Shown: positions 1 to 11,009, counted from the first letter of the stretch. The stretch: 64,000 bases of DNA from Panagrolaimus kolymaensis (GCA_028622995.1 JAJQJQ010000034.1:682001-746000), one strand, 5' to 3'. Made by a program: numbers and translations. Notes: generated by a model from the letters alone, not told the origin.

Positions 1-692
1 GGTTATAGCATATCTCTTCTATATTTTTTTATGTTGCTACTTGTTTTAATTTGTCCTTTAATTTTAATATCAGCTCATTCTTTCTTTTTTAACTATCTAA
101 AAATTCATCCCCGCCAAACAAAACAAAAAAATTGAAAAAATAAAAGAAATTTGTTTTACAAGCTATGATTTTAAACATACAAAGATATAAATAATAAATA
201 ATACATAGACAAAACAAAATTTAATGAAAGAAAGTAAAAATCATAAAATTTATTGGAAGTGAAGCATGCTTAAAGCGTTCATAAAGATTGTTGCAAGTAT
301 ATTTTTAAAAGTCATCATCGGCAAAATTAGAGAGAGAATAAGATGGTCCGTTTTTTCTTTTCTCCTACTTATTTTTTTGGATATGCCTTGCTTCGGCATT
401 GGTCTTTTTTTCTCACCACGCAAAAAGAAATGAAAGCGCGGTGGAAAAAAATTGAACTTGTTCGTGGAAGGCAATACTAACAATAACCAACCTGCTCTTC
501 TTTAATTAATTCACAAAAGACCTTCATTCGATTCTTATTGTATTTGGCTTCTGATGGCACAAAAATAAATTATTATTTTGGTGATAAAATTATTATACTT
601 CAAATAAAAAAGTGGGAAATTGATTGAATTTTTTATTTTATTTTTGTTAACTAAATTATTAATAAAAGAGATATTCGAATATATAAAAAATT
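1..692. other. Intergenic, upstream of ada-2
   Basis: AT-rich sequence without a convincing gene. A 77-codon open frame on the minus strand (250-483) has no homology I recognise and no splice context, so it is not called. Confidence 0.5.
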
Positions 693-3667
693 ATGAGTGA
701 TTCATTTGAAGAACCACCTGAAGGTTCTGGTGGAAGTGATGAAGAGTATGAGTTAGAAAATGAAGAAGCGGAAGTATCAGAATCCCCTGACCAGCCTGAT
801 TCCAAACCACTTCCAACAACTGCAAAGCCAAAAGCAGTTCGAACTATTACTCCGCCAAGGATGGAAACTCCAAATTTATTAAATGATTTTTTATATACTG
901 ATGAAGAAATTAGTGAAGAAGCAAAAACTGAAACCTCTAAAGGTGAAGTTGATGAGAAGGATGTTTCAAAAGCAATTAAAACAACTTCAAAGGTTTTTTA
1001 TATTTATGAATTAAATATTATAATTTAAAAATGAGTATTTTAGTACAAAGGCCATGTTGAACTCGATCCAATCATTGGTAAATTCCAAAGTGAACCACCA
1101 CAAAATTATTTGCTTGGTGCTAAGTGTATTTTTTGCCGAATAATTATAAATCCAGCTCCCATTGTCAAATGTTTAGAATGTTCTTATGTTAATCCATTTA
1201 TTTGTATTCCAGTAAGACAGCTTATTTTCAGTTTTGTGATATAAGTATAATATTAATTTTGTAGTGTTTTCGAAGCGGCACTGAAGGTGGAAACCATCGT
1301 CGATCTCATTCATATTCTTTATTAGATCCCAAAGGTCCTCCAATATTTAATATAAAATCAGGCAAACGTCAATTTGGAATTATGGAAGACGTTGCATTAT
1401 TGGAACTTTTATGCATAACGAATCAAGAAAATTGGTAATTTTTTGTTAATAAAAAAATATTTGATCCTTCATTTTCTCGTTTTTTTAGGGATGAAAAGAA
1501 TTTAGTATTCCCTGATTTAACTTATGAAGATGCTTTAGAACGTTTTGAAGCTCTTTTAATGTCTGATATTGGTTGTTATATTCGTGAAAATGACCCTCTG
1601 TAAGTTGTTGATTTTTTGTTAGCAGCAATAACAACAAATTAATATTTTTAGTTGCGCACTTCGTCGTCCATTATCATGGGAAACAGCAGAAAAATTAAGA
1701 ATTAATTTCACTCCAGATAAAATTGTGGAACTTAAAAAATCTATTCCAAAAGCAAAAACAAGATTTAGCGGTTACTAAATAAATTTATTTTGTCACAACA
1801 ACAGAAAATAATTTTAAAATTTTAGATATTCTTGATACAGCAACAACGCTTAGCTTTAAAGAAGGATCATCCAGTCGAAAATCATCAAATGCAAAGATGG
1901 AACCTGGTTCACCTAAACCTGGACCTTCCCATCGTCAAACTCATTCTGCTAAAAATAATCAAGCTTATAATAATATTCAACAAGATGATGCTGATATATT
2001 TTTCCAAGAAGTTCTTGATAATGTTTATGAAAAAGCATTAAAAGGAAAAACAGAAAATATTAAATTACAAAAACCTTGTGAATCCAAAGAAAGCCCTTTC
2101 AATCCTTACAAATTTTGTGCGTTTGTGAGAGATAAAAGTAAAAATGAAAATGCGGTAAAATAACTTTTCCAAAAATTAAGATTTAATATATTTTATTATT
2201 TTACAGTCAACAACACCCAAAGTCATTGAAAAGGAAGCAACAAGCAGCAGCGTTAAAAGAAGAAGTGGTAAAAAAGCTTCGAAAAGGAGAGGAAAAATAG
2301 CTTCAAGAAGAGCAAAAGTGGATGATTCGGATGATGAATTAATGGAAGCATCAACCAATTATGCCGCTGAAAATGAAACTCCTCGAAGATCTCTAAAGCA
2401 TACAAACGATGGATATAAAAATCCGTTGATTGAAGTTGAAAAGAAACGAATTAAACATGCTCGATATCGAAAGCAAATTCGTGAAAAGGATACCAAAGTT
2501 AAAAAAGTTGTTAGATCGAGATTAAATTCCGATCCTGAAGAAGAAGAGGATAGTGATTCCACGGAAACTCCTGAACCTGAATTAACTGCAAAAGCTCGAG
2601 CTCATCAACGATTAGAAAAATTGCTTGAAACATTTCACATTAAAATGGGTTTTTCTGAAAATGATGATTGGGGAATCGAAGTGGATAATCAATTTTCAAA
2701 CGCATTGGATGCAAAAGATCGAGATTATGATGAAGCTTCACGATTACATATTCGGCAAGTTGGTGCTCAAATCAATGATAAACCAATTTTACCATACAAA
2801 AATCAATTAATTAAAAAGCAGTTGAAAAATTTAAATGGCAATTTGGGTAAAAAATGGAAAACAAATTTTCAAATTTCTTCAAGTTTGTCTCCTTCAAAAA
2901 AGTTTGAAGATCGTTCTTCGTCATCGGAGGAAGCGAGTTGTGATTTCACTGATGGCTTTTATGAAGTTTATGAACCTCCATATCAACAATTGGGAGATTG
3001 TGAAAAAGCTAAAGATAAAACAAAAGACAGTAGTAGCAATAAGGATAATGCCAAAGATAATTCTAAAGATAATAATAATACAAAAGAAATGTTAACTGAA
3101 GCTGAATTTGAAAAAATTACATACAATCAACGCAGACATGATTATGATTGGGTTAATAAAAATGATGCCGAACTTATTCTTAATTCAGTTACTAAAAGAC
3201 ATGAACCTATTGACTTTTCAAATAGTAAGCTTTTTATTTATTTACAATAATACTAATACTTCTTTTTAAATATTTTTTAATTTTTTAGTGGTAAATATGA
3301 CAAAAATTAACTCATATCAACGAGTTTTAAAAGAGCGAAGCGCTCAAGCTTCTTTTGCTCGAGAATATGGATTATTACCCATTTTTATGAAATATACCGA
3401 AAATGTTTCATATCCCATTGGACACTCCCCTGATTTAGATGCGCAATTTGATGAAGCAGGGTTTGGTGATTTGAAAGAAAAATATCGACCTTTACTTTTG
3501 CCTCTTCGTCAAGTGGTTACGAAACCAATGTTTAATGAATATGTGCATAATATTTTGCGTAAGCTTACTTTTAATCACAGAACCAAAATTAAATTTAGTT
3601 ACTTTTAGGCATCGAAGAATTGAAAAAACAACTTTCAGATCTTCAAGAACGTCAAAAATCTGGTTGA
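693..3667 (+). CDS. ada-2: ADA2/TADA2-type transcriptional adaptor
   Basis: Nuclear adaptor of SAGA-type histone acetyltransferase complexes, linking GCN5 to the rest of the module. Nine exons keep one frame: 693-992, 1044-1211, 1265-1434, 1489-1599, 1652-1770, 1826-2154, 2207-3224, 3289-3558, 3609-3667 (847 aa). After an acidic N-terminus comes a ZZ zinc finger (CIFC, CLEC, CFRSG, then a His pair; about residues 118-175). A SANT-like stretch follows (DVALLELL, NWDEKN). The C-terminal third carries the ADA2 signature: NDAELIL, then KERSAQASFAREYGLLPIF, then a helix ending LQERQKSG. It is longer than typical ADA2 because of Lys/Ser/Asp-rich linkers in exon 7. It stops just before where a SWIRM domain normally sits. 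Symbol by family resemblance. Confidence 0.85.
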
Positions 3668-3778
3668 AGGCATTTTATCATTTGAACCATAACAATATAA
3701 ATTTTTGTTACAAGGAGATTTTTTTGTTATAAACTAAAAATACACAGAATTTTTACACTATTGTTACAAAACAAGGCT

Positions 3779-4080
3779 TTCTTTGCATCAATTTGATAGT
3801 GTTAGTCGCGGTTGTTTTAATGTTATAATATGGTGGAGCAAATCAAGCTTACATTTTTGAGTATATTTGCCATACGTGAAAAGTTGTTATAAAATTTATA
3901 ACAAAAGTAGTTGGAGAGGCTTACTAAAGTTAATAAAAACAAACGGTAAAACTTTATTTTTAAACGAAAAATGATGAAATTTAACCAATAAGGTTTACAA
4001 CAACAAAAACGAATATGATATATTCACAAAAAGATATGGAAAAAACAGAAATAATAACAAAATTTAAAGCTCAAAAAAAC
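3779..4080. repeat. Orphan copy of the TPR-gene 3' flanking module
   Basis: This stretch resembles the DNA downstream of the two other minus-strand TPR units (8192-8260 with 8600-8800, and about 11905-12120). Shared landmarks are a phrase like TCAATTTGATAGT, then TTACATTTTT, then AATAAAAACAAACGGTAAAA. No TPR coding exon remains beside it; a foldback element begins a few bases later. Best read as the 3' flank of a lost fourth copy. Confidence 0.55.
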
Positions 4081-4085
4081 AAAGA

Positions 4086-4704
4086 ATTAGTGCACAAGAT
4101 TACTATGTAAAAAAACAAAAGGCTGTTCAGGAAAAAACTTTTAGACGGCTAATGAGATTAAATTTTTTTTATTGATTTCAATAAATTATTTTATATGTTA
4201 CACTGAAACAAACAGCCGCAGCACCGTCTTCGATTTTTAACAGTAAAAAAATTTTTGGTCCGACAATTAGTTATATTTAAATTTTTTGCTTAAAATACCT
4301 TTTTTCAAACATGCTTTGTTTCAGAAAACAATAGAAAATTGGAAAAAAAAACTAAAAATTTTATTTTGTAATTGACCTTATAATTATTATTTTTTTCAAT
4401 TTACACCAAAACATTTTTTACATCAAAAATCTTGCGAATATACGAGTTGCTTTTACATCTTATCTAATCAAGAATAAAACAAAATTTTTAATTTTTAACA
4501 TTTTTAAAAAAATTTTTCAATATTAAATAGTTGGTAAAGAAGTTGGGTAATAACAATCGAAGACGGTGCTGCGGCTGTTTGTTTCAGTGTAACATATAAA
4601 ATAATTTATTGAAATCAATAAAAAAAATTTAATCTCATTAGCCGTCTAAAAGTTTTTTCCTGAACAGCCTTTTGTTTTTTTACATAGTAATCTTGTGCAC
4701 TAAT
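4086..4704. mobile_element. Foldback/MITE-like element with identical 150-bp inverted arms
   Basis: Positions 4086-4235 and 4555-4704 are reverse complements over all 150 bases by eye, around a 319-bp unique centre. Weaker similarity continues outward to GCTCAA/TTGAGC on both sides with a small length difference. There is no reading frame for a transposase, so it is non-autonomous. Identity of the arms suggests recent insertion or gene conversion. I could not define a target-site duplication. Confidence 0.75.
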
Positions 4705-6210
4705 CTCTTGAGCCGTCTGCAACAATAATTACTAGAAACTCCGCTGCCTCCGGTCGGCGATCTTACTTGTTTTATTGAAAAATACAAAATTGCCACTCGT
4801 ATTAATGCCTATGTTTTAATAATTACTTTTCCAAAAAGTTATTGTATTGACTTTTATAAAAATTAAAACTTTTCCCGAACAATCTTATCACTCGTGTCTA
4901 TTTTAATCACTTAATTTTCAATAATGAGATCCTAAAAATTGAAACATGTGTAAGCCTTTAAAACTTTTTTTTTGCACGAATCAAAATAAACAATGAACTG
5001 AACCATTAAAAAAAAATTTATACCAGCTTGTGAAAAATTCGCAAAAAGTTAAGGTTATAGTCATCGAGCAAGCTTACAATAGTTAAATCACTTAATTTGC
5101 GCAGCAAGCAAACCCATGTTTTGCTGATTTTTTATGTATATGAAAATTACCCAAATCATTTCATCGCGCTTGGAAAACAAAATATAGTTTCATTCTAATT
5201 TATGCAAATTTTTTAGGTGAATTTCCTATTTTAATATAAAAGATTTCAAGATAAGATACAAAAAAACAGAGAGAAAAAGAATAATAATATGTATGGGAAA
5301 AAGCGAAGCCTAGTAGCCCTGGGACTGCGACCAAAAGTAATCGAAAACGAACGAACAATAAAAATTAATAAGAAGGAAATATTCAAGTTACTTTTCGATT
5401 AAACTCACCGAAAATAATAAAAAAAGTTCCCTATGTTTATTCTTTTCATAAACTAAACGTCAGCGTACTTTTAATTAAATTTTGCGTTTAGAATACCTAA
5501 AAGTTTTGTATGCTAATCCAATTAAATTTAGAAAAAAAAATATACGATCCAAAAGCTTAGTTAAAAAAAATTTCATTGAAAATCGTTAAAAATAATTTCG
5601 CTTTAATTTCATAATAAAGAAACTTAATATTCATAAAAAAAGTAAAATTTGTGAATATTTTATTAAAAATTTGCATATTTTCTAATGAAAACATTATTAA
5701 AAATCATAAAAAATTATTTGGATATAATTGTCTCAATTCAATTAAAACAATTAATAAAAAAAAATTGTGGGGATTCGAACCTATGACAGAAATATCCAAA
5801 CATCACCGCCTTCAACGCCTACGCCACACAGCAAATGTATAACAAGGAACTTTAGCCAATGATATTTTTACTCTAAATCAAAATATTTAAATTTCCATAG
5901 CGGCATACATCTATTTTTATGTGATGTTTTTTAAAGTTAGCTTACTCATAGAGGTAATTGAGGGTGGAGAAAACGATTTTTATAGCCAGAATATGCGTTA
6001 ACTTTGCTGCAACGCTCAGCGGGACATTGTGAACTTTTAAAATGTTGTGATTAAGCACTTTTTTTCTATACTTCCTTCTATTTTTTTTAAAAATTCGTCA
6101 ATGCGACGAAAAATTGACCCTAAAGAGCCCTCTAATATCAACATAATTACACGAAATAAAAAAAATCATAAATTTCGGTTAGCAGATCGGGCGTTCTCAT
6201 TGCTAAAACA
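4705..6210. other. Intergenic, AT-rich
   Basis: No gene is visible. The stretch holds the tRNA-like sequence annotated separately near 5765-5842 and ends at a GC-rich hairpin. Short open frames here (for example 6047-6274) have no coding character. Confidence 0.4.
5765..5842 (-). pseudogene. tRNA-like sequence with Pol III A and B boxes
   Basis: Read on the minus strand there is an A-box-like TGGCGTAGGCGTTGAAGG followed, with tRNA spacing, by a perfect B-box GGTTCGAATCC. The acceptor, anticodon and T stems do not pair acceptably (T stem ATAGG against CCCCA), and I cannot assign an anticodon with confidence. It is probably a decayed tRNA or the head of a tRNA-derived SINE. Confidence 0.4.
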
Positions 6211-6241
6211 GCCGCACCCCTCGCTTCGCTCGGGGTGCGGC
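6211..6241. repeat. GC-rich hairpin
   Basis: A perfect 10-bp inverted repeat (GCCGCACCCC, then GGGGTGCGGC) encloses an 11-nt loop in otherwise very AT-rich DNA, 38 bp downstream of the stop codon of the minus-strand TPR gene. It may be a structured 3' end element or part of a repeat; function unknown. Confidence 0.6.
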
Positions 6242-6278
6242 GGGAATAACAAAAGAAGAGCAAAACAGAAATGAGAAT

Positions 6279-7322
6279 TTATGATCGTTGATTAGCTTCA
6301 CGAATTTTAGCTTTAGCAAGAGCAAAGTTTTTTTTGTAGCTTTCATTGTTCGGATCTAATTCAAGAGCATTTTGATAATATTCAACAGCAACAAAGTAAT
6401 GGCCAAGACATGAAGCGATGAATCCCATACGACCATTAGGTTTAGCATATTTGTCATCAAGAAAAATTGCATCCTTACAATCCTAAAACTTTAATATTAC
6501 GTACCTTAAAGCAAGAAGAATACTCACAATAATGGCATTATCATATTTCTGAAGACGACAATAAGCAGCAGCACGATTACACAAATAAACAGGATCACGG
6601 TTTAAATCAATAGCTTCCGTGTATTTTTCGATTGCTTCATTGAATTTTGACGATTTCATGTATTCGTTACCTTGTTCCTTGAGAGCATTTGCTTTTATAA
6701 CATCTTCTGGTGTTGGAGTTGAAAGTTCTTTCTAAAAAACGAAAAAACTTAAGTACAAATGGATGAAAAATATATAAACATACAGCTTTAAGATTTTTTT
6801 TCAACAAAAGCAAGATTGTTTCCACTGAGTTCATCTTCAGGATCAAGATGAAGAGCTTTCTTGTAAGCGTCAATTGCATCCTTATAACGCTTTTGACTGG
6901 AAAAAGCTTTACCCAAAACAGAATGAGCAAATGCATATTCCGGATCAAGTTCAAGAGCGCTATGACAATCCTAAAATAATTTTCACAATAATTAAAAGAT
7001 GGAAAAAATATTTACTCACATTAATGGCATTATTATATTGCTTAGTCGCACCATAGCAAACTGCACGATTACAAAAGAGAGCAGGAGTCTGATATAATTC
7101 CAATGCTTGTGTATACTTTTCGATTGCTTCTTTGTAATTTCCGTTTTTAATGCATTCATTTGCTTCTAAACGTAGAGCAGTAACTTTATTCATATCATCG
7201 AATGTTGGAGTTGAAGAACCTCGTTTATCCTGAAGATTGATATATAAAAATGTTTTACCAAAATTAACCAAAAAATATATACTAACATTTATATTACCAG
7301 CAGATGGCTGATTTGACGACAT
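6279..7322 (-). CDS. Double SGT-type TPR protein, copy 1
   Basis: A predicted soluble co-chaperone-like protein made only of tetratricopeptide repeats; SGT proteins use such repeats to bind Hsp70/Hsp90 tails. Exons: 7287-7322, 7020-7229, about 6806-6970, 6528-6731, 6279-6482 (about 272 aa). It starts MSSNQPS like copy 2. Residues about 25-135 form one three-TPR module and about 140-272 a second; the second ends with an SGT-like GRMGF helix and ALELDPNN repeat. Introns fall at the same place in both modules (AIN|DC and AII|DC). SGT's N-terminal dimerisation and Gln-rich C-terminal regions are absent. Exon 3 read to the donor used by copy 2 contains a +1 shift and stop; an upstream GT restores frame. 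Copy 2 lies 1.5 kb upstream. Confidence 0.75.
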
Positions 7323-8835
7323 GATGAACGAATAATAAACTAAAAAAAGAAAGCTATGAATCTTCAAAAATAATAAAATGACGAGATAAAAATGTTAAAA
7401 ACAGCTCGTAAGAAAAGTAATGCAAAAAAAATAAACGAATAAAACTTTCTAATTGGTAAATATAAAAATTATTTAGACTTCCACTATGTCTAGGTTTTCT
7501 TATTTTTATTATTTAGCTTATTTCGTAATAGTTTGTAATCATTTTCTCTCCAAATTTTAGTCACCATTTTCCCTGCTATTTGTCCATATCCTATTTTGAA
7601 TTTTCTTTGTGTCTTTTGTGCGCCGCCGTTAATGGCTGTGAAAGCAACCTTTTGATTCATCGACTGGCACGTTTATCGCCTGTAATAACTCTGGTGAGAG
7701 CTATTAGAGAGAGCGACTGTTTTATTTAGTTTATTCCAAACTGAACTAAAGAAAAATACAAAAATTCACAAAAAGAGACAAATCTTCAAGATCCGCCTTT
7801 AGGGAGATACATGAGTTTAAATGTCAAATGGCACAATCAGATTAGAGAGTTTGGAGTGGGAAGGAATTTGAGCTGGCGGCCAGATGGGCTATATCAAGTG
7901 TTTTTGAGCTTGCCCAGCTTTGCCGATCTCAAATTCCATCGACTATAATATTTTACGATAAGACAGATTCAAATAAAAAAATTGATTAATTAAAAAAATA
8001 CAGTAACTTCAAGTTACAACATCACCCATCCATCCCCTTTTTTTGCCATATAAAAGCATTGTTGCTTCTGTTTTATGGAATGTGAAGTTTTGGAATAATA
8101 TTTGGATTGAAAATAAAGTTAATTTTTAAAGACAAACCCGCCGACGACAAAAAATGAACAATATTTTTACATTATTTTTATGTTACAAAACATAACTTTG
8201 CCTCAATTTGATAGTATCCATCGCAGCTACTTTAATTACATGACATGGTTGTCGCTATTATTCATCTTTTCCTTTATCTTCCCGCTTTCCTAGACTTGTT
8301 TACTATTTGTGGTTTCACAGCTATTACTCACATTTGTTTACAACGTCCACTAAATATCATATCCTTTTCTATCTATCTCTCTTTTTCTATTTCCCGCTTT
8401 TTATCCTTTTCACTATGATTCACTAACCATTGCAAACCATATAAAAATCACCGCGACTTAAACTTTAAACACACTTCGTTAGGCCTCACACTTCAATGAA
8501 ATCGCATTTTGTATTGGCTTTTGGTTTAATGCATTTCTATTTGTAAAGTTTAAGAAAAGACCGTTTTTCTCTTTTCTCGACAATGGTGAAACTAATTACA
8601 ACATTACATTTTTGAGGTATTTATCACTCTACTGTTTGATTGGATAAAAACTTGTTATGAAGCTAAGGATAAAATAGTGATAAAGACTTATTTAACTTAA
8701 TAAAAACTAGCAGTACACCTTTATTTTCAAACAAAAAATTAAACCACAAAAGGTTAAATTATCAAGAACAGCAAGAAAGTTCAAGTTCAAAAAACAATGG
8801 AAACACAAAAGAAAAATATGCAACACAAAACAGAT
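7323..8835. other. Intergenic between TPR copies 1 and 2
   Basis: The first about 120 bp resemble the sequence just upstream of copy 2 (9902-10010), showing that promoter-proximal DNA was duplicated too. The right end (about 8192-8260 and 8600-8800) is the 3' flanking module shared with the other copies. In between I see only AT-rich sequence. Confidence 0.5.
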
Positions 8836-9901
8836 TTAAGGTTGTTGATTAGCTTCTTGAAGCTTTGCTTCTGCAAGAGCAAGGTTTTCTTTGTAACTTT
8901 CATTGTTCGGATCCAATTCAAGAGCTGCTTTGTACGATGTAACAGCATGAACATAAAGACCAACACAGGAAAGGATAAATCCCATTCGACCATGAGCTTT
9001 AGCATAATTGTTATCAATAAAAAGAGCATCATCACAATCCTAAAAGATAAATGTTGCGAACTTTAAGGTAAAAATAATGCGAAAAATATACTCACATTTA
9101 AAGCATTGTCATATTGGAGAAGTTGGCAATGAGCAGCAGCCCGATTACACAAATAAACAGGATCACGGTTCAATGCAAAAGCTTGAGTATATTTTACGAT
9201 CGCTTCATTGAAATTGGATGCCTTCATACATTCATTTCCTTCTTCTTTGAGAGCATTTGCTTTTGAAATATCTTCTGCTGTTGGAGTTGGAGATCCTTCC
9301 TATAAATGATAAAAAACAAATGACTGAAGAAGAAAAAAAACAGAAACATACAGCTTTAAAATTTTCTTCAACGTGAGCAAGATCTCTTTTATAATCTTCA
9401 TTTTCAGGATCAAGTTCGAGAGCTTTCTTGTAAGCTTTAATTGCATCGGTAAATCGATTAGCAGAAGAAAATGTGAACCCAATTTGAGAATAAGCAGTTG
9501 CACATTCAGGATCAAGTTCAATGGCCGTACGACAATCCTAAAAAAATACAAAGGTTTGTTATGAAACAAAAGAAAAATATTGTTACATTGATGGCATCTT
9601 CGAATTGATCATTCATGCAGTATACACCAGCACGAAAACAAAAGATGATAGGATCAGGGTTCAATGAAATTGCATGAGTATACTTTTCTATCGCTTCTTC
9701 GTATTTTGCAGCTTTCATACATTCATGTGCAGCAGATGTGAGAGATACAGTCGCAAAATTTGCAAGATCATTAAGAGTAATTCCCGACGATTCTGGGTTA
9801 GCCTAAAAGAGTTTTTTAAATGTCTTACCAAAAAATGATATGAACAAAAATGAGCAATAACTTACAGCGATATTATCATCAGGTGGTTGATTTGACGACA
9901 T
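8836..9901 (-). CDS. Double SGT-type TPR protein, copy 2
   Basis: Intact paralogue of the neighbouring TPR gene. Exons 9866-9901, 9587-9802, 9352-9537, 9096-9299 and 8836-9039 all join in phase 0 and give 281 aa, starting MSSNQPPDD. Module 1 (about residues 35-145) and module 2 (about 150-281) each hold three TPR units, for example CRTAIELDPECATAYSQIG and AKAHGRMGFILSCVG. The C-terminal unit is very close to the last SGT/SGTA TPR plus its capping helix (ENLALAEAKLQEANQ). The intron pattern repeats in both modules, so the gene looks like an internal exon-pair duplication of an SGT TPR domain. No SGT dimerisation domain is present. Predicted cytosolic chaperone-binding role is inference from the family. 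Confidence 0.85.
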
Positions 9902-10148
9902 AATGAACACTAGATGAGCTAAAAGATGAAAGTTATAAAAGTCTTTAAAAATGATAGCGCGATAAAAAATGTCGAAAAACGGCTAAAAAAGAGGAAACAA
10001 AGTTGAACAACAAAAAAAAAGAATGAAAACTTTTTTTGGGCTGAAAAATTTGTGTTTGTTTTCGGTGTAAGAAACACAATTTACAAATGAAAGAGCAAAT
10101 TTTAAATTTTTGTTGCTTTTTTTTGTTAGGTTTTCATGAAATATGTAT

Positions 10149-10999
10149 AGAGACCGGCAAGTCGCATGCATGCCTGAGTGTTCCCCGTTATTTTTTTCGT
10201 CATTTAAAGCGGTAAAATAATAAATTTTTTTGCCAAGTTCAAAATTTTTCAAAACACCCTGTTTTTTTGTAAATTTTACAAAAAATGCACTGCTCTTTTT
10301 GTAAATGCCCCGCAAGTTTACAAAAAGAGCAGTGCATTTTTTGTAAAATTTACAAAAAAACAGGGTGTCTGGAAAAATTTTGAACTTGGCAAAAAAATTT
10401 ATTATTTTACCGCTTTATTTCATACGCGAAAAAGAGATTATTTTTTATTTATTTAATAAAGAACCTTTAAATTAAACATATTTATCTTAATATGTAATTT
10501 TATGTCCTGATTCCGAATATCCAACTTTTGAACCAAGTTTTCCTTCATTAATAGCTCCAAAACACACTTTTTTTGTGTTTTTTAGGGAATATATATTTAG
10601 CTACGACCCCTCTTCAACACTTTTTTTGTATGGGTCGATAGGAAATAAAATTCTACATTTTATAGTAAAGATGAAAAATCTCCCGGAATCGTCCTAAAAA
10701 TATGGCATCAAAAAAACTAATTATCTAGTTGATTTTGCCATGGAAAAGCACAAAAAAGAAAAGAAAATGGTTGCTAGCCGCATGCTTGCTGCATTTTTAC
10801 CCTTTCATTGAATAAACGAAAAGTGTTCTCTCGAACGAAAAATTTTTGATTTTACAAAATTTTAATTCGACTTTTTGAGGTTTTAATTAAGTCTTCTTCC
10901 ATTTATTTTTTTATATTCGGAATATTCATAGCATAAAATACTAGGTCCATACAAAATTTTGCAATTTTCAAATAAAAAAATTTCGAGCTGCCGGTCTCT
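10149..10999. mobile_element. Non-autonomous DNA transposon with TIRs and 10-bp TSD
   Basis: The left end AGAGACCGGCA (10149-10159) and right end TGCCGGTCTCT (10989-10999) are exact 11-bp terminal inverted repeats, extending to 14 of 16 bases. Both ends are flanked by the same 10 bp, AAATATGTAT (10139-10148 and 11000-11009), a target-site duplication. No transposase frame exists inside; a 213-bp palindrome occupies part of the left half. A 9-11 bp duplication is typical of Mutator-like elements, but the family cannot be assigned from the termini alone. Confidence 0.8.
10205..10417. repeat. 213-bp near-perfect palindrome inside the transposon
   Basis: The arms 10205-10305 and 10317-10417 (101 bp each) are reverse complements with only a few mismatches near 10260/10365, around an 11-nt spacer TGCCCCGCAAG. 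Transcription would give a long hairpin RNA. Confidence 0.8.
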
Positions 11000-11009
11000 A
11001 AATATGTAT

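Noticed and set aside
250..483. 77-codon minus-strand frame upstream of ada-2
   Set aside because: No homology, signal or splice context; ends LSMLHFQ with no recognised family. Likely chance.
6667..6954. 95-codon minus-strand frame over TPR copy 1 exon 3
   Set aside because: Wrong frame; the true frame gives the TPR sequence CHSALELDPEYAFAHSVLG.
7323..7367. Upstream extension of TPR copy 1 start (MKIHSFLFLVYYSF...)
   Set aside because: The ATG at 7322 gives MSSNQPS, matching the start of copy 2; the extension would add a spurious hydrophobic leader.
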